Of a stretch of 64,000 bases of DNA, positions 45,637-57,889 are shown piece after piece. The notes beneath the pieces are model-generated. The model saw only the letters and a program-made list of their open reading frames with translations, was not told the origin of the DNA and searched no databases. Made by a program: the position numbers and the translations under genes. The DNA comes from Marinobacter similis (lineage in GTDB: Bacteria; Pseudomonadota; Gammaproteobacteria; Pseudomonadales; Oleiphilaceae), in NCBI RefSeq assembly GCF_000830985.1, contig NZ_CP007151.1, forward strand, positions 1,240,001-1,304,000, given 5' to 3'. Position 1 is the stretch's first letter. Each line of letters begins with the position of its first letter.

Positions 45637-47059
45637 ATGAACGATTCAAAGATTTCAGCAACAAACTGGCGCCGGCGGGATGTGCTTCGAAGCATTCTGT
45701 TTACCGCAGGGGCTGCCACTATGCCGACCTGGCTTGCAGGGTGTGGTGGTAGCTCTTCATCGGCGGGTACGGCCGCAGGTGCAGGACCGGGAGCGGCGCC
45801 ACTGCCGCCCTCCGGTAGCGCGGATCAGCTAGTGGGCCGCTTTGCCAACATTGGTCCCCTGCAAGCCCCGGATGTGAATGGAGTGAGAACGCCGGCGGGG
45901 TTTTCGACCCGCGTTGTCGCTATCAATGGCGAACTGCCGCAGTCTGGCGGCATGTCGGTGGCTGCGCCCCAGACTGGCGGTATCGGCAACCGGCCCTGGC
46001 ACATTTTCCCGGACGGGGCCGGGGTGGTTCCCCGAGCTAACGGTGGCTGGATCTACATTAGCAACAGCGAGGTCCCGGGTGTCGGTACGCTTGGCTTTAC
46101 CTTTCCCGAGCTGGCTGACGTGTCGAGCACGATTGAGGAATTTACGCCCGGCCTTGCTCAGGTTGGCACCCTGGTGTTCGATCCCGACGGGACCATCGTT
46201 GATTCCTACACGATTTTGAGTGGCACCACCTTCAATTGCGCAGGCTGTGTCACGCCCTGGCAGACCTGGCTTTCTTGCGAGGAATTCCCCAACGGCCAGG
46301 TCTGGGAATGCGATCCTTACCAGCCAGGTGAGGGCCTCGCGTGTCCGACGCTTGGCTTTTTTTCACACGAAGCTATCGCCATTGATGCCGGCAACCGCAA
46401 GCTGTACTTGACAGAAGACATGCCGGACGGCCGGTTTTATCGCTGGGTGCCGGATCCGTCGGACTGGCCTGAGGGGGCTGAACGAGCGGCCTTACAAGCA
46501 GGCCGCCTTCAGGTTCTGTGTGTTGGCGGGGACGGTGTCGCCGGCGCCTGACTGGCCCCCAGCCCATCCGCTGGTAGATGCGCAGAACCCTCATGAGCCC
46601 CAGCATCAGAACCGGCTGCCGGAGTCGTCGGTGTTTGATGGCGGCGAGGGCGTCTGGTACTTCCAGGGAATTGTCTATTTCGCGACCAAGGGCGATGACC
46701 GAATTTGGGCGATTGATGTTGAGGCTCAGACTATAGAGGTGATCTACGACCGGGCAACAGCTGAGGCGCCCAACGACATATTGTCGGGCGTGGATAACCT
46801 GTTTGTGACCGCGCAGGGAGATGTGCTGGTGGCTGAGGATGGGGGTGATATGCAGGTGGTTGTCATTCTGCCCGACCGCACCCTGAAGCCTCTCTTGCAG
46901 GTGACGGGGCAGGATGCCTCAGAAATTGCGGGTATTGCCTTTTCCCCCGATGGTCGGCGGATGTATTTCAGTTCGGATCGTGGTGGACGGAATGGCCTGG
47001 GTGGATTCACCAATGGCCTTGGCATGATCTATGAGATGACCGTACCGGAGGGTGTGTAG
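45637..47059 (+). CDS. PhoX family phosphatase (DUF839), Tat lipoprotein, frame break
   Basis: Predicted 474-residue secreted phosphatase. The signal is NWRRRDVLRSILFTAGAATM with lipobox LAGC. DUF839 features are PRANGGWIYISNSEVPG, TWLSCEEFPNGQVWECDP, FSHEAIAIDAGNRKLYLTED and the late NDILSGVDNLFVTAQGDVLV. PhoX enzymes use Ca2+ and iron and act on phosphomonoesters. The frame breaks near 46540 (a two-base loss or one-base gain); the downstream part continues SPAPDWPPAHPLVDAQNPHE. It shares an operon with phoD. The gene is smaller than classical PhoX. Confidence 0.84.
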
Positions 47060-47066
47060 TTGAGTG

Positions 47067-47101
47067 TCAGGCGCAGCCTCGGCTTCGAGTGCTGCGCCTG
47101 A
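47067..47101. terminator. Bidirectional terminator
   Basis: TCAGGCGCAGC (47067-47077) and GCTGCGCCTGA (47091-47101) form a perfect 11-bp stem that extends inward through CTCG and CGAG with one bulge. It separates convergent phoX-like and ligase genes. There is no T-run. Confidence 0.65.
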
Positions 47102-47111
47102 GCTGGCGCTG

Positions 47112-48753
47112 TTACTGCAATTGATCCCGGATCAGTTTCTTGTTGATCTTGCCAACACTGGTCTTTGGGATGTCCTCAACAAAATCAATCTGCGCCGGGA
47201 TGGCCCACTTGTTGATTTCGCCGGAGTCGACGAACTGCCGAAGGTGGCTCTGAATGTCCTCCAGCGTGGCCGTCTCGCCCGGTTTCAGAGTGACCAGGGC
47301 GTGAGGGCGCTCGCCCCACTTCTCATCGGGCACACCAACCACAGCGGTAGCCGCGACCGAGGGGTGCTGGCTGATCAGGTTTTCCAGATCCAGGGATGAC
47401 AGCCATTCACCGCCGGTCTTGATCACGTCTTTGATGCGATCCTTGATCACCAGGGTGCCGTCCGGGTCCATCGAGGCCACGTCGCCGGTGTGCAACCAGC
47501 CACCCTTCCAGAGTTCTTCGCCTTTCTCTTTTTCCTTGAAGTAGCTCTGGGTCAGCCAGGGTGCGCGGGCAACCACTTCGCCTTTTGCTTCGCCGTCGTG
47601 GGCAACCGGGTTGCTCCGGGTCAAAGATTTCCATTTCCACCAGGGCGGTGGCGATGCCGGTCTTGATCCGCTTGGCAGTCTGCTGCTCCAGCGGCAGCTC
47701 CAGATCTTCCGGTTTCATATGGGTGGCACACAGCAGCGGGCAGGTCTCAGACATGCCGTAGGCGGTGTACATGTGGATCCCGAGCTTGGCGCTGGCATCG
47801 CACAGACTCTTGGTCAGGGCGCTGCCGCCGATCAGAACGTGCCAGTTGCTGAGATCGGCCGTCTTGATGGATTCGGTGCCCATCATCATCTGCATGATGG
47901 TCGGTACACAGTGCGAGAAGGTGACCTTGTGTTCCTTCAACAGGTCGACCAGCATTTCCGGCTCATAGCGGCCCGGGTAGACCTGCTTGATGCCCAGCAT
48001 GGTGGCTGCGTAGGGCACGCCCCAGGCGTGTACGTGGAACATCGGGGTCACCGGCATGTAAACCGACGAGGAGCGCAGCAGCGGCATTTCGTCGTAGCCG
48101 GAGAGGGCGCCGGTCATGGCCAGGGTGTGGAGCACCAGCTGGCGATGGCTGAAGAACACGCCTTTCGGGTTGCCGGTGGTGCCGGTGGTGTAGAAGGTGG
48201 TGGCGATGCTGTTTTCATCGAAGTCCGGGAAGTCGAAAGAGGTTCCGGCCTTGGCCAGCAGCGCTTCATATTCACCAGCGGTCGGCAGCTCCGTTGATTT
48301 CGCGGAGGCTTCGTCGGTTAGCTGAATGTAGTTTCGAACCGTTTTGATGTCGTCTTTGACCGACTCAATCACCGGCAAGAAGTCGTCGTGCACCAGTACT
48401 ACGGCGTCGTCGGCGTGGTTCATGGTGTACACGATCTGATCCGGCGACAGGCGCACGTTTATGGTGTGCAGGACAGCGCCAATCATCGGAATCGCAAAGA
48501 AGCATTCCAGGTATCGAGGGGTATCCCAGTCCATGACCGCGACTGTTTCACCGGGTTTTACCCCGGCATCGGTCAGGGCGTTGGCCAGACGGTGAATACG
48601 TTCTACCAGATCGGTGTAGGTGTACTTGCTGTGGTTGCCGTACCAGATTTCCTGTTCCGGGCGCAGGCGCGGGCCTGATAGCAGCAGCTGTTTGATCAGC
48701 AGGGGGTACTGGTAGGCGTTGTCGGCCGGGGGCAGAATTCTCGTTTGAACCAT
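47112..48753 (-). CDS. Fatty acid-CoA ligase, AlkK-like, frame break
   Basis: Predicted 547-residue AMP-forming ligase, probably for medium-chain fatty acids produced from alkanes. The AMP motif is SIATTFYTTGTTGNPKGVFF. The region MYTAYGMSETCPLL, the hinge KGGWLHTGDVASMDPDGTLV and the catalytic Lys in IPKTSVGKINKK follow in order. A two-base loss near 47614 (EG in DPEGNPVAHDGEAKGEV) breaks the frame. Length and motif spellings match AlkK-type ligases. No alkane genes adjoin. It is probably monocistronic with the downstream terminator. Confidence 0.88.
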
Positions 48754-48855
48754 TTGTCCGTGTCCTCTTTCTCATTTATTGATGTTGTCGAGAGAAGCAG
48801 GACTAAATCTGACACAGATTGACGGAAACGGAAACCGGCGGGGGCGAAAAAAACA

Positions 48856-48894
48856 GAACGGACCCGGCCACTATTCCGGTCTGCGGGTCCGTTC
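48856..48894 (-). terminator. Rho-independent terminator of ppnP
   Basis: On the minus strand the arms GAACGGACCCG and CGGGTCCGTTC form a perfect 11-bp stem, followed by TGTTTTTTT. It lies 47 nt after the ppnP stop. Confidence 0.82.
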
Positions 48895-48941
48895 GGCAAT
48901 TGCATTACTTGCTTCCGACAGGGAGTCGTCGGGGGAGCGGC

Positions 48942-49222
48942 TTATTCGTAGGTGCAGAGGTAGGCAGTGTCGATGTCGGTTTTTGCCTTGAAGCTGGCCT
49001 GGCCGGCAACATCGAAGCTTTCGCCCGCGCCGTAGGTCATCCACTCGTCCACACCTGGCAACAGGACCGTCAGGGCACCACTGATCACAGTCATGGTTTC
49101 TTTCTTGCTGGTACCAAACTCGTATTCACCCGGCTGATAACGCCAACTGTCGCCGGCAGGGTGGACGTTTGGAAGGCAATGGACTTGGCTTTGCCATCGA
49201 AGTATTCGTTAACTTTGAGCAT
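48942..49222 (-). CDS. ppnP: Pyrimidine/purine nucleoside phosphorylase PpnP, frame break
   Basis: Predicted 93-residue cupin-fold phosphorylase converting nucleosides plus phosphate to bases and ribose-1-phosphate. It begins [18 protein letters not shown] and continues, after restoring a base lost near 49136, with [40 protein letters not shown] and FDVAGQASF. The order and length match E. coli YaiE/PpnP. The ATG at 49222 has a GAGGAG site. The gene is easily missed because the frameshift splits it into two short frames. Confidence 0.85.
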
Positions 49223-49341
49223 GTGCTGGCTCCTCATAAATGGTTGGGGCGCCTACTATACGTCAAATTACTTCAAGTCCAATGACTATTTTGAGCGCGG
49301 GTTTGGCGGCGGGCTGGAATCGATAAGTGTAGCCCAGCCGC

Positions 49342-49674
49342 TCACTGATCCCAGGGCTTTCCTTCGGTATTGTCCACCGTTCGAACACCAATGTGCATGG
49401 CGGCCTTGGCCAGGATATTGGCGCTTACCGGGGCGGTCATGAACAGGAAAACGGTAACCAGGATTTCCGATATGCCAATGCTGCCGTCGCGGCTGCTGAA
49501 ATAAATCACCGAACTCAGCATGATGGCGCCCACGCCCAATGTCGTGGCCTTGGTAGGTCCATGCAGTCGGGTGTAGAAATCCGGGAGTCGAACCAGGCCG
49601 ATGGCTCCAACCAGGGTAAAGGCGCCACCAGTTAACAACAGCAGGCAGATGACGTATTCAGCGAACTGGCTCAT
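49342..49674 (-). CDS. mrpG: Mrp Na+/H+ antiporter subunit G
   Basis: Predicted 110-residue membrane protein with three helices, the small last subunit of the Mrp (Mnh/Pha) antiporter. It has the family LVGAIGLVRLPDFYTRLHGP followed by TKATTLGVGAIMLSSVIYF. I start at 49674, where the GAGG site is 9 nt upstream, instead of 49683. It is separated by 39 bp from mrpF. Confidence 0.9.
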   Translation of the reverse strand: MSQFAEYVICLLLLTGGAFTLVGAIGLVRLPDFYTRLHGPTKATTLGVGAIMLSSVIYFSSRDGSIGISEILVTVFLFMTAPVSANILAKAAMHIGVRTVDNTEGKPWDQ

Positions 49675-49713
49675 GACAGGCATCCTCGATTCGCAAGGTT
49701 GTTTGGGCTGAGG

Positions 49714-49982
49714 TTATTCAATGACGCTGCCCCGCTTCAGGTACTTGGCCATGGCCACGGTGCCAACAAAGCCCATTACGGCAATCAGCAGCGCCGACTC
49801 CAGGTACATGCGCGTGCCAGCGTGATGCCCAGCAGGATGATCAGCGCAATGGCATTGATGTACAGCGTATCCAGCGCCAGTACCCGGTCCGGAGCGTCCG
49901 GGCCCTTGATCAGGCGGTACACGTTCAGTACGGCTGCCAGCGTTACCATCCCGATGGTCAGGTAGAGTGCGATGGTGATCAT
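49714..49982 (-). CDS. mrpF: Mrp Na+/H+ antiporter subunit F, frame break
   Basis: Predicted 89-residue three-helix subunit. It begins ITIALYLTIGMVTLAAVLNV and has YRLIKGPDAPDRVLALDTLY, the Mrp F signature. The frame is lost near 49816 by one G; restoring it gives GITLGTRMYLESALLIAVMG and a C-terminus KYLKRGSVIE with a stop at 49714-49716. The start overlaps the mrpE stop in ATGA. Confidence 0.88.
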
Positions 49983-50467
49983 TCGAACATCTCCAGCAGC
50001 GGTTTTTCGTAGCGGGTGCGAATAGTGTCGATCACTTCGTCGCAATTATCCGCGTCCAGGGCGTGCACCAGCAGGATCTTGTTATCGTCACTGACGTCGA
50101 CGCTGACGGTGCCGGGCGTCAGTGAAATGGTGCTTGCCAGAATGGTGATCGCCAGTGGTTGCTCCAGCTCCAGAGGATAGGAGACAAACATTGGTCTTGG
50201 CTTGCGCGGGCTGAGAATCAGCTTGGCGACCTGAAAGCTGGCGACAACGATGTCGTAGAGAACTCGCATCAGGTAAGCCGGCATGCGCCAGGACTTGAAA
50301 AAGGTGGGGCGCTCCGGCCAGAACGCCTGGGTCATCTGGGGAATGCCCCAGGCCAGGATCAGGCCCAGTACCACACTGGCACCAGAAACACCGTCGCTCA
50401 GGAACTGCCAGATCACGAACAGGATCAGGCTGAGCCAGGGCTGGGGAAAACTCAGGCGATCGAACAT
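49979..50467 (-). CDS. mrpE: Mrp Na+/H+ antiporter subunit E
   Basis: Predicted 162-residue membrane protein. The family features are SLILFVIWQFLSDGVSGASV in the first helices, the soluble C-terminal domain with RPMFVSYPLELEQPLAITIL, and the conserved STISLTPGTVSVDVSDDNKI. MrpE supports assembly and activity of the complex rather than forming the channel. Its start overlaps the mrpD stop by one base (TAATG). Confidence 0.92.
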   Translation of the reverse strand: MFDRLSFPQPWLSLILFVIWQFLSDGVSGASVVLGLILAWGIPQMTQAFWPERPTFFKSWRMPAYLMRVLYDIVVASFQVAKLILSPRKPRPMFVSYPLELEQPLAITILASTISLTPGTVSVDVSDDNKILLVHALDADNCDEVIDTIRTRYEKPLLEMFE

Positions 50468-51984
50468 TATTTGTCCCCCTCGACCATGGGTGTTTTCAGG
50501 ATCTCGAGATAATCCCCGGGATTCAGCAGCTGGGCGGCCGTGGCGTCGGTAAACTCGCTGATGGGCCCGGCCAGGGCGACCAGAACCACACTGAGGCCCG
50601 CCAGCGCACCGGCGGCGACGGATACATTGCCGCCCAAGGGTTTGGGCTCTTCAATGTGACCATCGACAGTGCGCCAGAAGACGATGCTGCCAGCGCGGCT
50701 GTAGGCGATCACGGTAAAGAAACTGCCAATCAGCACCACCGACCAGAGCCAGGCCATTTCCGAGCCTGAAAGCACCGACTGCAGAATCAGCAGCTTGGCA
50801 AAGAAGCCGCTCAGCGGTGGCAGGCCCGCAGCGGCCACTGCGCCCACCAGGAACAATACGCTCAGGAAGGTGCGGTTGCGCATACGTGGCGCGGTGACGA
50901 TCTTGTCCTTGGCGCTGCCGCGCTGATTGGCGACCATTTCAGCCACCAGGAACAGGCCACCAACGGTCCAGGTGCTGCTGAGCAGGTAGAACAGTGCAGC
51001 AGAGATACCCGCCGCCGAGCCCAGGGCAATGGGCGCCAGCAGGGTACCCACCGAGATGATGACCTGCCAGGCCACCAGTGTTTTCAGGTTGTCTGCGCCG
51101 AGGGCACCGATGACCCCCATGGTCAGGGTGATCAGCGCCAGCGGGAACAGCCAGTCCATGCCCAGGTTGGCCAGGGCGCCGGCGTCGTCGCCGAACACCA
51201 GCAGGTAAACTCGCAAGATGGCGTAGATGCCCACTTTGGTCATCACAGCAAACAGCGCAGCAACGGGGGCGGTGGCATTGGCGTAGGCCTTGGGCAGCCA
51301 GAAGCATAGCGGAATCAGCGCGGCCTTGAGTGCGAACACCACCAGCAGCATCATGCCGCCGGCTTTGACGATGCTCATGTTCTCGCCAGCCAGTTCCGGA
51401 ATTTTCAGCGCCAGGTCGGCCATGTTCAGGGTGCCGGTGACGCTGTAAATCATCCCGACACTGATCAGGAAGACCGCGGAGCCGGCCAGGTTCAGAACCA
51501 CGTAATGCAGTCCGGGTACACTGCGGGCGCGCCCGCCGCCGTGCATCAGCAGTCCGTAAGAGGCTATCAGCAGAACCTCGAACGCCACGAACAGGTTGAA
51601 CAGATCGCCGGTGAGGAAGGCGATGTTCAGGCCCATCAGCTGGAACAGGAAAAGACCATGGAACTGGCGATTGCCCTCGTCAGTTCCGCCAATGGCAAAG
51701 ATGTGGCAGAAAATGGCCAGGATAGCGGTCAGCACCAGCATCAGTGCCGACAGGCGATCCAGCACCAGGACAATGCCAAACGGCGGTTGCCAGTTGCCAA
51801 AGGCGTACAGGCGGTAGCTGTCATCACTGGCCAGCACGACCAGGATGATGGTGGAAACCAGCAAGAGCACGGTGGTAGCGATGGCCAGGGTTCGGCGCAG
51901 GCTGATCGGGGCATAGCCCATGAAGACCTGGAGAATGCCACCCAGCAGGGGAATCAGGATCGGAGCAGTAAGCCAGTGGTTCAT
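50467..51984 (-). CDS. mrpD: Mrp Na+/H+ antiporter subunit D
   Basis: Predicted 505-residue integral membrane protein of about fourteen helices, related to complex I NuoM/NuoN and thought to carry a proton path. Key charged residues within helices include Glu in FNLFVAFEVLLIASYGLLMH and Lys in VVFALKAALIPLCFWLPKAY. The overlap with mrpC is 4 bp (ATGA) and with mrpE 1 bp. In this marine setting the system exports Na+ in exchange for H+. Confidence 0.94.
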   Translation of the reverse strand: MNHWLTAPILIPLLGGILQVFMGYAPISLRRTLAIATTVLLLVSTIILVVLASDDSYRLYAFGNWQPPFGIVLVLDRLSALMLVLTAILAIFCHIFAIGGTDEGNRQFHGLFLFQLMGLNIAFLTGDLFNLFVAFEVLLIASYGLLMHGGGRARSVPGLHYVVLNLAGSAVFLISVGMIYSVTGTLNMADLALKIPELAGENMSIVKAGGMMLLVVFALKAALIPLCFWLPKAYANATAPVAALFAVMTKVGIYAILRVYLLVFGDDAGALANLGMDWLFPLALITLTMGVIGALGADNLKTLVAWQVIISVGTLLAPIALGSAAGISAALFYLLSSTWTVGGLFLVAEMVANQRGSAKDKIVTAPRMRNRTFLSVLFLVGAVAAAGLPPLSGFFAKLLILQSVLSGSEMAWLWSVVLIGSFFTVIAYSRAGSIVFWRTVDGHIEEPKPLGGNVSVAAGALAGLSVVLVALAGPISEFTDATAAQLLNPGDYLEILKTPMVEGDK

Positions 51985-52349
51985 TTACCGGTCTCCTCCG
52001 GCTTCTCGGTGGCACTGGAGGCATGGACGTCCTGATGACCGTCGACATGATCGTCCTCGTGGTCGGCCAGGCTGCGCAATGCCAACACCACCAAAAAGGC
52101 GGTCATCGCGAAACCGATAACGATCGCGGTCAGCACCAGGGCCTGTGGCAGAGGGTCGCTGTAGTTGCTTGTCGTGCCCAGAACAGGCTGGGCTCCGGTC
52201 GCCAGCCGGCCACTGGAGAACAGGAACAGGTTAACGCCGTAGGAAATCAGGGTTAGCCCGACGACCACCGGGAAGGTGCGCGCCCGCAATAGCAGGTAAA
52301 CGCCGGAAGCGGTCAAAGCGCCGATGACCAGTGCGAAGACAAGCTCCAT
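51981..52349 (-). CDS. mrpC: Mrp Na+/H+ antiporter subunit C
   Basis: Predicted 122-residue three-helix protein related to NuoK. It has the family GVYLLLRARTFPVVVGLTLI followed by SYGVNLFLFSSGRL and AIVIGFAMTAFLVVLALRSL. The C-terminal tail (HEDDHVDGHQDVHASSATEK) is hydrophilic and unusually rich in His and Asp. Both junctions overlap neighbours (TAATG with mrpA, ATGA with mrpD), so translation of the operon is tightly coupled. Confidence 0.92.
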   Translation of the reverse strand: MELVFALVIGALTASGVYLLLRARTFPVVVGLTLISYGVNLFLFSSGRLATGAQPVLGTTSNYSDPLPQALVLTAIVIGFAMTAFLVVLALRSLADHEDDHVDGHQDVHASSATEKPEETGK

Positions 52350-55150
52350 TACACGCCCCCCTTAGGACTCTTGATGGCCGAATGCGGTGATAGCCGCCCG
52401 ATGCTGACCAGGGCCAGCAAAGTAGCGCCAATAACGGTCAGGTACACACCCAGGTCGAAGACCAGAGCCGATGCCACCTCAAACTTGCCGACCACCGGCC
52501 AGGTAATGTAGCCAAAGGTGGAGGTCAGGAACGGGTAGCTGAAAGCCAGACTGCCAGCGCCGGCAATGACGGCAAACAGCAGGCCAATACCGATCACGGT
52601 GTGGTACTTGAACGGCACACGATCCTGGGTCCAGGTCATGCCACTGGCAACGTATTGGAGGATCAGGGCAACCGACGTGATCAGTCCGGCTATGAAGCCA
52701 CCGCCCGGCAGGTTGTGACCACGCAGGAAAATGTAGGCTGAAACCATCAGTGCCAATGGCAGCATAGGCCGGGCAATCAGTTTCAGCATCAGCGGGTGAG
52801 CGTCGCGGGTCCAGCCGTGGCCCTGGCCGTCGCCCGGTGGTGGGGTAAGAGCAGTGTTCTTGAGCATCGCGTAGATACCAAGTGCGGCAATAGCCAGCAC
52901 GGTGATCTCTCCCAGGGTATCGAAGCCCCGGAAGTCCACGAGGATGACGTTTACTACGTTGGTGCCACCACCGCCGGGTTTGCTGTTGTCCAGGAAGAAC
53001 TCGGAGATGGAGCTGAACGGTTGGGTCAGCATGGCCAGGGTGACCAGGGTCATCCCGGTGCCGGCAACCAGCGCGATCATAACGTCCCGAGCGCGCCGTG
53101 GGGTGGCGGTTTCCAGTGGTGTCCAGGATGGCATGTAATACAACGCCAGCATCAGTAGCACGATGGTGACTACTTCTACCGAGAGCTGGGTCATGGCCAG
53201 ATCCGGCGCTGAGAAGCGGGCAAACGCCAGTGCGACCACCAGGCCGACCACACTCAGCAGTACCAAGGCAGTAAAGCGGTCACGATGGAAGACTGCGGTC
53301 AGGACCGCACACAGAATCAACACGGCGGCGCCAATGGCGGTAGCTGAGTCCACCGGGCTCAGGCCGTTCTCGCCAATGAACACGCCCACGTCGGCCAGCG
53401 GCGCGGCCGCAACCGCAATCACACTCAGCACCAGCAACAGGCCATAGCGCTGGAGGGAGCCATTTTCAATGCGTGCAGTGAGTCGGTTGGCAAAACCCTC
53501 AACCCGCAACACGGCAGCCTCAAACACGGCTTTTTCGTCCACTTCCTTGAAGCGGGCGTGGAAATCGAAGAAGCGCTGGCGCTGGCTGTACATGAGAAGG
53601 CCGCCGAAGAAGGCAAGGAAACTCATCGCCAGCGGCAAATTGAAGCCGTGATAGACCGACAGCGTGTAGTCAGGCACCTGGCCGCCAAGGGTTGCCGAGG
53701 CTGCAATATGAAGCAGTGGTCCAACCGAAATGGCGGGGAACAAACCAACCATGATGCAGGCGAACACCAGGATCTCCACCGGTATCTTCATATACCGGGG
53801 CGGCTCGTGAGGCGGATACACCGGCAGATCCACCGGTTTGCCGTTGAAGAACACGTCATGGATAAAGCGGGCCGAATAGGCCACCGCAAAGATGCCTGCC
53901 AGGGTGGCTACCAGCGGCGGCAGCCAGGCCCAGAATCCGGGCAGGTTCAGCTCCAGGGATTCAGCAAAGAACATCTCTTTACTCAGGAAGCCGTTGAGCA
54001 GCGGCACGCCCGCCATTGATGAGGCGGCCACCATGGCCAGCGTGGCTGTGTGAGGCATGTAGCGCCACAGGCCATTGATGCGACGCATGTCCCGGGTGCC
54101 GGTTTCATGGTCGATGATGCCAGCGGCCATGAACAGGGAGGCCTTGAAGATGGCGTGGTTGATGACGTGGAACACCGCGGCCACGGCCGCGAGCTGAGTT
54201 CCCATACCAAAAAGCAGGGTGATCAGGCCCAGGTGACTCACGGTGGAATAGGCCAGCAGGCCCTTCAAATCATGCTTGAACATGGCCACATAGGCACCGA
54301 GCAGCAGGGTTGCCATGCCGGTGAAGCTGACCATATAGAACCACTGTTCGGTTCCGGCCAGTGCCGGATACAGGCGTGCCATCAGGAAGATGCCGGCTTT
54401 CACCATGGTGGCGGAATGCAGGTACGCTGAGACCGGCGTGGGTGCCTGCATGGCATGAGGCAGCCAGAAATGGAACGGGAACTGGGCAGATTTGGTAAAG
54501 GCGCCCAGCAGTACCAGGGTCAGGGCGACCGGGTACATGGCATGGGCCTTGATCTGGTCGCCTGCGGCCAGAACGTCATCAAGCTCGAAACTGCCGACAA
54601 TGTTCCCGAGGATCAGGATGCCAGCCAGCAGCGCCAGACCACCACCACCGGTAACGGCCAGTGCCATCCGGGCTCCGCGACGGGCGTCCTGTTTGTGGGT
54701 CCAGAAGCTGATCAGCAAGAACGAAGTCAGGCTGGTCAATTCCCAGAAGATCATCATCAGCAGCAGGTTGCTGGAAAGTACGATGCCCAGCATCGAGCCC
54801 TTGAAACAAAGCAGGAGCGCGTAGAACTTGCCGGCGTTCTCTTTTTCTTTCAGGTAATAGCGGGCGTAAAGGATGATCAGCAGCCCGATCACCAGGATCA
54901 GCAGGGCAAACAGCAGCGACAGCCCGTCCAGGCGGAAGCTCAGGGAGAGACCAACGGCCGGCAGCCATTCATAGGTATGCAGCACCACACCGCCGTCGGC
55001 CAGAGCTTCCCAGTGGGGAAACAGAGCGGCCAGGGCGATCAGTGCCGGTACCGATGATGCGACAGCAATTGCCGTACGCCCACCTTGGGCAAACAGGGGC
55101 GCGGCTATGGCACCCAGGAACGGCAGTAAAACAACCAGCGGTAGCGACAT
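52349..55150 (-). CDS. mrpA: Mrp Na+/H+ antiporter subunits A and B, fused
   Basis: Predicted 933-residue protein with about 20 helices. The NuoL-like MrpA part has WELTSLTSFLLISFWTHKQD, and the proton-path Lys in GAFTKSAQFPFHFWLPHAM, with SAYLHSATMVKAGIFLMARL. The C-terminal region from about residue 780 is the MrpB-like domain, with MVSAYIFLRGHNLPGGGFIA. So the operon is A/B-C-D-E-F-G, the six-gene arrangement of group 2 Mrp systems. ATG 55150 has a GAGG site; longer frames lack one. Expression of such systems is typically tied to Na+ and alkaline stress, but no operator is seen. Confidence 0.93.
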   Translation of the reverse strand: MSLPLVVLLPFLGAIAAPLFAQGGRTAIAVASSVPALIALAALFPHWEALADGGVVLHTYEWLPAVGLSLSFRLDGLSLLFALLILVIGLLIILYARYYLKEKENAGKFYALLLCFKGSMLGIVLSSNLLLMMIFWELTSLTSFLLISFWTHKQDARRGARMALAVTGGGGLALLAGILILGNIVGSFELDDVLAAGDQIKAHAMYPVALTLVLLGAFTKSAQFPFHFWLPHAMQAPTPVSAYLHSATMVKAGIFLMARLYPALAGTEQWFYMVSFTGMATLLLGAYVAMFKHDLKGLLAYSTVSHLGLITLLFGMGTQLAAVAAVFHVINHAIFKASLFMAAGIIDHETGTRDMRRINGLWRYMPHTATLAMVAASSMAGVPLLNGFLSKEMFFAESLELNLPGFWAWLPPLVATLAGIFAVAYSARFIHDVFFNGKPVDLPVYPPHEPPRYMKIPVEILVFACIMVGLFPAISVGPLLHIAASATLGGQVPDYTLSVYHGFNLPLAMSFLAFFGGLLMYSQRQRFFDFHARFKEVDEKAVFEAAVLRVEGFANRLTARIENGSLQRYGLLLVLSVIAVAAAPLADVGVFIGENGLSPVDSATAIGAAVLILCAVLTAVFHRDRFTALVLLSVVGLVVALAFARFSAPDLAMTQLSVEVVTIVLLMLALYYMPSWTPLETATPRRARDVMIALVAGTGMTLVTLAMLTQPFSSISEFFLDNSKPGGGGTNVVNVILVDFRGFDTLGEITVLAIAALGIYAMLKNTALTPPPGDGQGHGWTRDAHPLMLKLIARPMLPLALMVSAYIFLRGHNLPGGGFIAGLITSVALILQYVASGMTWTQDRVPFKYHTVIGIGLLFAVIAGAGSLAFSYPFLTSTFGYITWPVVGKFEVASALVFDLGVYLTVIGATLLALVSIGRLSPHSAIKSPKGGV

Positions 55151-55492
55151 CGCAACCTCGTTAGAGTTTTTCTTTTCCGTGAATGGAGACGGGTATTCGC
55201 GTGAGTCTAGTCTTCGACCGGCCTCCTTGCACAACGACTACTCGGGCGCAGTGCCAGGGCTCGGTGGCGTCAATCAAGCAGTTGCGGGCGGGTCAGGGAA
55301 GTAGGGTAAACGGCCCCGATGCCGCGCGATGTCGGCGGTAACAGGTGGGCGCTGGGCGTGCATGCAGCCGAAGGACCTTGCGGTCATGGTTGCTCCGTCA
55401 GTCAAACTTGAACGCTGATGATACGTGGTCGGTCTCGCAGGTCAAGTCACCCGGTACCGGATCACGTGTATACTCTGTGCAAAAATTTCTGA

Positions 55493-57554
<2,062 letters not shown>

Positions 57555-57562
57555 AACTCTCC

Positions 57563-57587
57563 ATTCGGGGCCTATTTGGCCCCGAAT
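57563..57587. terminator. Bidirectional terminator after fadH
   Basis: ATTCGGGGCC and GGCCCCGAAT pair perfectly over 10 bp around TATTT, 8 nt after the fadH stop and before the end of the convergent 54-residue gene. Confidence 0.8.
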
Positions 57588-57618
57588 TGGCTGGTTGTGA
57601 CGCGTTGCGTCAGTCAGG

Positions 57619-57783
57619 TTACCGGGCGGCTTTCAGCGCGTTGGATATTGCTTCGGCCTCGGCCTCCAGAACCTGGCAATGCAGGCTGTTGCCCTGTTGC
57701 AGCGCATGTGCCAGCTGCTTCTGCTTCATGTCATAGAGCCGGCTGAGAATATCGGCTTGGCTTTGTTTCATCGGTGTGTCCAT
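57619..57783 (-). CDS. Hypothetical 54-residue helical protein
   Basis: The ATG at 57783 is preceded by a strong GGGGAGG site. The product is one long charged helix with Gln and Leu, including QADILSRLYDMKQKQLAHAL and a late LEAEAEAISNALKAAR. This suggests coiled-coil oligomerisation. Longer frames upstream have no ribosome site. The family is not recognised. It lies between convergent fadH and the AraC gene. Confidence 0.55.
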   Translation of the reverse strand: MDTPMKQSQADILSRLYDMKQKQLAHALQQGNSLHCQVLEAEAEAISNALKAAR

Positions 57784-57889
57784 GGCTACCTCCCCCACTT
57801 TAACACCTGTGTCAAAATCTTTTACGAGTAGCGCCAAATATCGGCCTTCCACTGATAAAGATGCATAACGTGGGCCATGTGTTACAGAG

